NCBI RefSeq assembly: GCF_000499845.2
Contig: NC_023756.2
Coordinates: 1,345,962 to 1,409,961 of the forward strand
DNA length: 64,000 nucleotides
From: Phaseolus vulgaris
Taxonomy: Eukaryota; Streptophyta; Magnoliopsida; Fabales; Fabaceae
Direction of reading: 5' to 3'
Position numbers and translations under genes: made by a program. Positions 61,390 to 64,000 of the stretch are shown one piece after another (the first letter of the stretch is position 1; each line of letters opens with the position of its first letter). The notes beneath the pieces were generated by a model. It ran no database searches. It had not been told where the DNA came from and worked only from the letters and a program-made list of their open reading frames with translations.

Positions 61390-62200
61390 TTTTTTCTATA
61401 TGTTTTTTTTTTCTTTCATCCCAATTATTATAATGTAATTACTAAAATACTTTTGTCTATTATTTAAATAAAAAAAATTTACTCCTTGAAATACGTTGAA
61501 GACCTTTCATAATGTGGTGTTTCAGATAGAATATGAAACAATCTATTCAAAAATATATTATAGATTTATTATTTTATAAGTTTGTATAATATTTTAATAT
61601 AGTTTAGAAATTAGTATTTCGGAACAAATGTTTTTAAATTATATAATTCAAAAATATATTTCAGATTCTAGGTTATACAATATATTTATGATATGACTTG
61701 AAGTAATGTAGATTAGATTTTGTAATATAAAATAAATTTTCTTGAAGTGTCAGTCTAGCTGAGATATTAAGTCGCATAGTGATGTCTAACATGAAAGCTT
61801 TTATTTAAAAAAAATATAAAATAAATTTGAAATTATATTTCAGATTTTATTATTTGATATTCCAAATCATATATTCTAATTCAGATTTTATAATTCAGAA
61901 CTATTTTATAAATTATATAATTCAAAATATAGTTTCTAATTAATTATGAAGTATTATAAAAGTGTTATATGGAGACAAAAATTTAGATTAATAAAAACTC
62001 CAAAAAAAAAAAAGAACAACATTCATTTTAGTTAATGGTTTGTAATGAATTGTTGAATAAGGATATTATCAAGTTTCAATAATATAAACATTTTTTTCAA
62101 TTCTTAGTCACATCAAACAATATAGTATGACATGATTTATTGATAAAGATATACATTAAAAATGTTAATCCATTAAATAAATCTTTATATAAACATTATT
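61390..62200. other. Gene-free AT-rich stretch
   Basis: Holds the third SINE-like copy at 61741-61815. Nothing else supported. Confidence 0.55.
61741..61815 (+). mobile_element. Short SINE-like element, copy 3
   Basis: CTTGAAGTGTCAGTCTAGCT, then GAGATATTAAGTCGCATAGT, GATGTCTAACATG and AAAGCTTTTATTT plus an A-run. Same orientation and end as copies 1 and 2. Confidence 0.65.
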
Positions 62201-62204
62201 ACAA

Positions 62205-62518
62205 AATTATGAAATAAAAACTAATTTTAAAAATAAACAATAGTTAAATGTTTTACACTAAATCATATTAAAGATTTAAAAAATTATTAATATCTAAAAT
62301 AATTTATATTATCAATAAATAATTTTTAAATTATATCTAAACAGTTACCAAAGTTTTAATTACCCATTATTTATATTTCAAATTATTAACTATTTATGGA
62401 TAGTATAAGCTAATTTAGATATTAATAATTTTTTAATATATAAAATAGTATCTAGTTTAATCGCAACTAATTATTTTTTATTTTTAAAATTATTTTTTAT
62501 GTAATAATTTTTTTTAAT
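62205..62518. mobile_element. Palindromic MITE, degraded copy
   Basis: AAAATTATGAAATAAAAACT at the left; TAGATATTAATAATTTTTTA and TTTTTTATGTAATAATTTTT at the right. Both arms recognisable, many substitutions. Confidence 0.6.
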
Positions 62519-63320
62519 GAAAAAAATATTAGTGCTAATATTATATAAGAATTCCAAAAATGCACTAAAATTATCTCCAAAAAAATCACTAAAATTCTTG
62601 AAGTCATGATTAGAAACTAAAAAGCATGAAAAAGCATGAAATCACAATTGTTGAAAGCAAGATTTTAGCAACTCCAACCCCAAAAGCACAATTCCAAATC
62701 CTTTATTTTCTCAAAAAGCAAAAGTACATAAATATAATGAAAAAACCTTTTCTTTTTTCCCTTTTTCTTTCCCTACAAACCAAGCCGTGAGATCCACGTT
62801 TTAGATGAAAAGGCACACCAATAATCTTGTTCTTGGTCGAAAATCTTGTCACAATTTCCACATCATCCAAACAAAGCTTCCATGCTTGGAACTATTTGAA
62901 AGCCACTTCTCAAGACTTTTGCATCAAAATGAGTTAAGATTCCACATTTACAAGTGGAGTGCATTATAAGTTTAGAAAATTTTAACCAATGAGTCCAAAA
63001 CTAGTTGCATTTTTGTCACAATCAATGGAGTGATCAATAGTAGCTTTCAACAAGAGAATTTTCTCTTTTTTTCTCAAGTAATTACTATGGCTGTTGCTTT
63101 CAATCTTCAAGATCTTTATCCAAATTTTATTGTATAGTGTTTGTGTTCAATTCATTAAGTAGATAGTTAGACCATGAATTGCATTATTTTCAAAAAAAAT
63201 TGTTAGGGTCAACTTTGCTTTGATAAGGAACTGTTTGTTTGACAAGAAATAATTGGATAGATGTAACATACTTAACAACTTCTTTTGATTTCACAAGTCT
63301 TTTACATAGTAAATTATAAA
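62519..63320. other. Gene-free stretch of moderate AT content
   Basis: The part 62580-63180 looks like upstream or leader DNA (ATGGCTGTTGCTTTCAATC near 63088), but the frame stops after 16 codons and no downstream exon fits, so no gene is called. Confidence 0.45.
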
Positions 63321-63679
63321 AAAAAAATCATTAAATAATAATTAAATTTAAAGATAAAAAATAATTAGTCATGATGGAAATTATCTTTATTCTAAAATAA
63401 GCTCATTTTTAATATAAGAGTTTCAAATAAAAACTATACAATCATTTTAGTTAAGAAAATCATGTAACTCAATCTAAAACAATTTTTAAACATTTTCTTT
63501 ATTATTATTATTATCAAATACAATACATGTAATTTTGTTAAGGATGTGTTTAATTTGTCAACGATAATTTTAAAGATGTATAAAAAGGTAACTTTTAAAC
63601 AATATTATAAAAAAATAATAGCTTTTTTTAATATATATATATATATATTAAAAATAAAAGTAATTTTAATATTACAATA

Positions 63680-63982
63680 AAACTATTAAATAAAAATTAA
63701 TTTTAGAGATTGAAATAATTAATTACTATATTAACTAAATGAAAGATTAATTTATAAACTAAACAGTTATTTATCTAAAATAATTTCTATTATTAATAAA
63801 AATTTATAAACTAATTTTTAAATTGATATTTAACTATTAACTATCAAAATTTTAGCTACTAACTACTTTATATTCTAAAACTTTAGTAGTTAGTAGAATA
63901 ATTTTTTATTCTCTTAGTTAATATAGTACTAACTATTTTTATTTTTAAGTTTATTTGTTATTTAATGATTTTCATGTAGTAT
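63680..63982. mobile_element. Palindromic MITE at right edge
   Basis: AAACTATTAAATAAAAATTA opens the left arm; TTATTTAATGATTTTCATG closes the right arm near the window end. An unlinked left-arm scrap lies at 63328-63375. Confidence 0.65.
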
Positions 63983-64000
63983 TATTAAACATAAAGAATC

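Noticed and set aside
63088..63140. Possible first exon beginning ATGGCTGTTGCTTTCAATC
   Set aside because: Stops after 16 codons and has no suitable donor or downstream exon before the window edge.

Overview
The window is plant nuclear DNA, AT-rich, with spliced GT-AG genes, long introns and many transposon remnants. Family resemblance of the genes and repeats points to a legume (Phaseolus/Vigna/Glycine group). That placement is an inference from sequence style, not from a search. No organellar, bacterial or viral genome is present, and there is no CRISPR array or confident tRNA/rRNA gene.

Layout. (1) Positions 1-12254 are one uninterrupted tandem satellite array, about 23 head-to-tail monomers of 538-540 bp, open at the left edge. 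It ends abruptly about 1.25 kb before the first gene. (2) Positions 13506-15047 hold a two-exon plus-strand gene for translation initiation factor eIF3 subunit G (293 aa). (3) Positions 15.4-24.8 kb are a cluster of duplicated AT-rich blocks. They carry minus-strand tRNA-like (SINE-type) heads and fold-back inverted repeats, and a block of about 4 kb is itself duplicated. (4) Positions 24977-29387 hold a five-exon minus-strand gene for a cinnamoyl-CoA-reductase-like SDR protein of the SNL6 type (356 aa). (5) Positions 29.6-40.3 kb are gene-free and hold TRIM retrotransposon remnants, a palindromic MITE family and AT/AAT microsatellites. (6) Positions 40351-48490 (coding) plus a 5' UTR exon near 51.86-52.19 kb form a minus-strand gene for a Ste20/GCK-type protein kinase. 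I resolved 20 coding exons that join in frame to 668 aa. (7) Positions 52.3-64.0 kb are gene-free and hold a tandemly duplicated LINE remnant, Mutator-like MITEs (one with a clean 9-bp target duplication), more palindromic MITEs and a third copy of a short SINE-like element.

The three genes show no functional link. eIF3G is a housekeeping translation factor, and its promoter has TGGGCT motifs typical of translation genes. The SDR is probably metabolic or defence-related. The kinase is a signalling protein. I found no new multi-gene system. The most unusual content is the repeat landscape: the 539-bp satellite with local higher-order duplications and a microhomology deletion, the tRNA-headed fold-back cluster, the nested insertions that give relative ages, and the Mutator-like family whose ends carry paired GCACC motifs.
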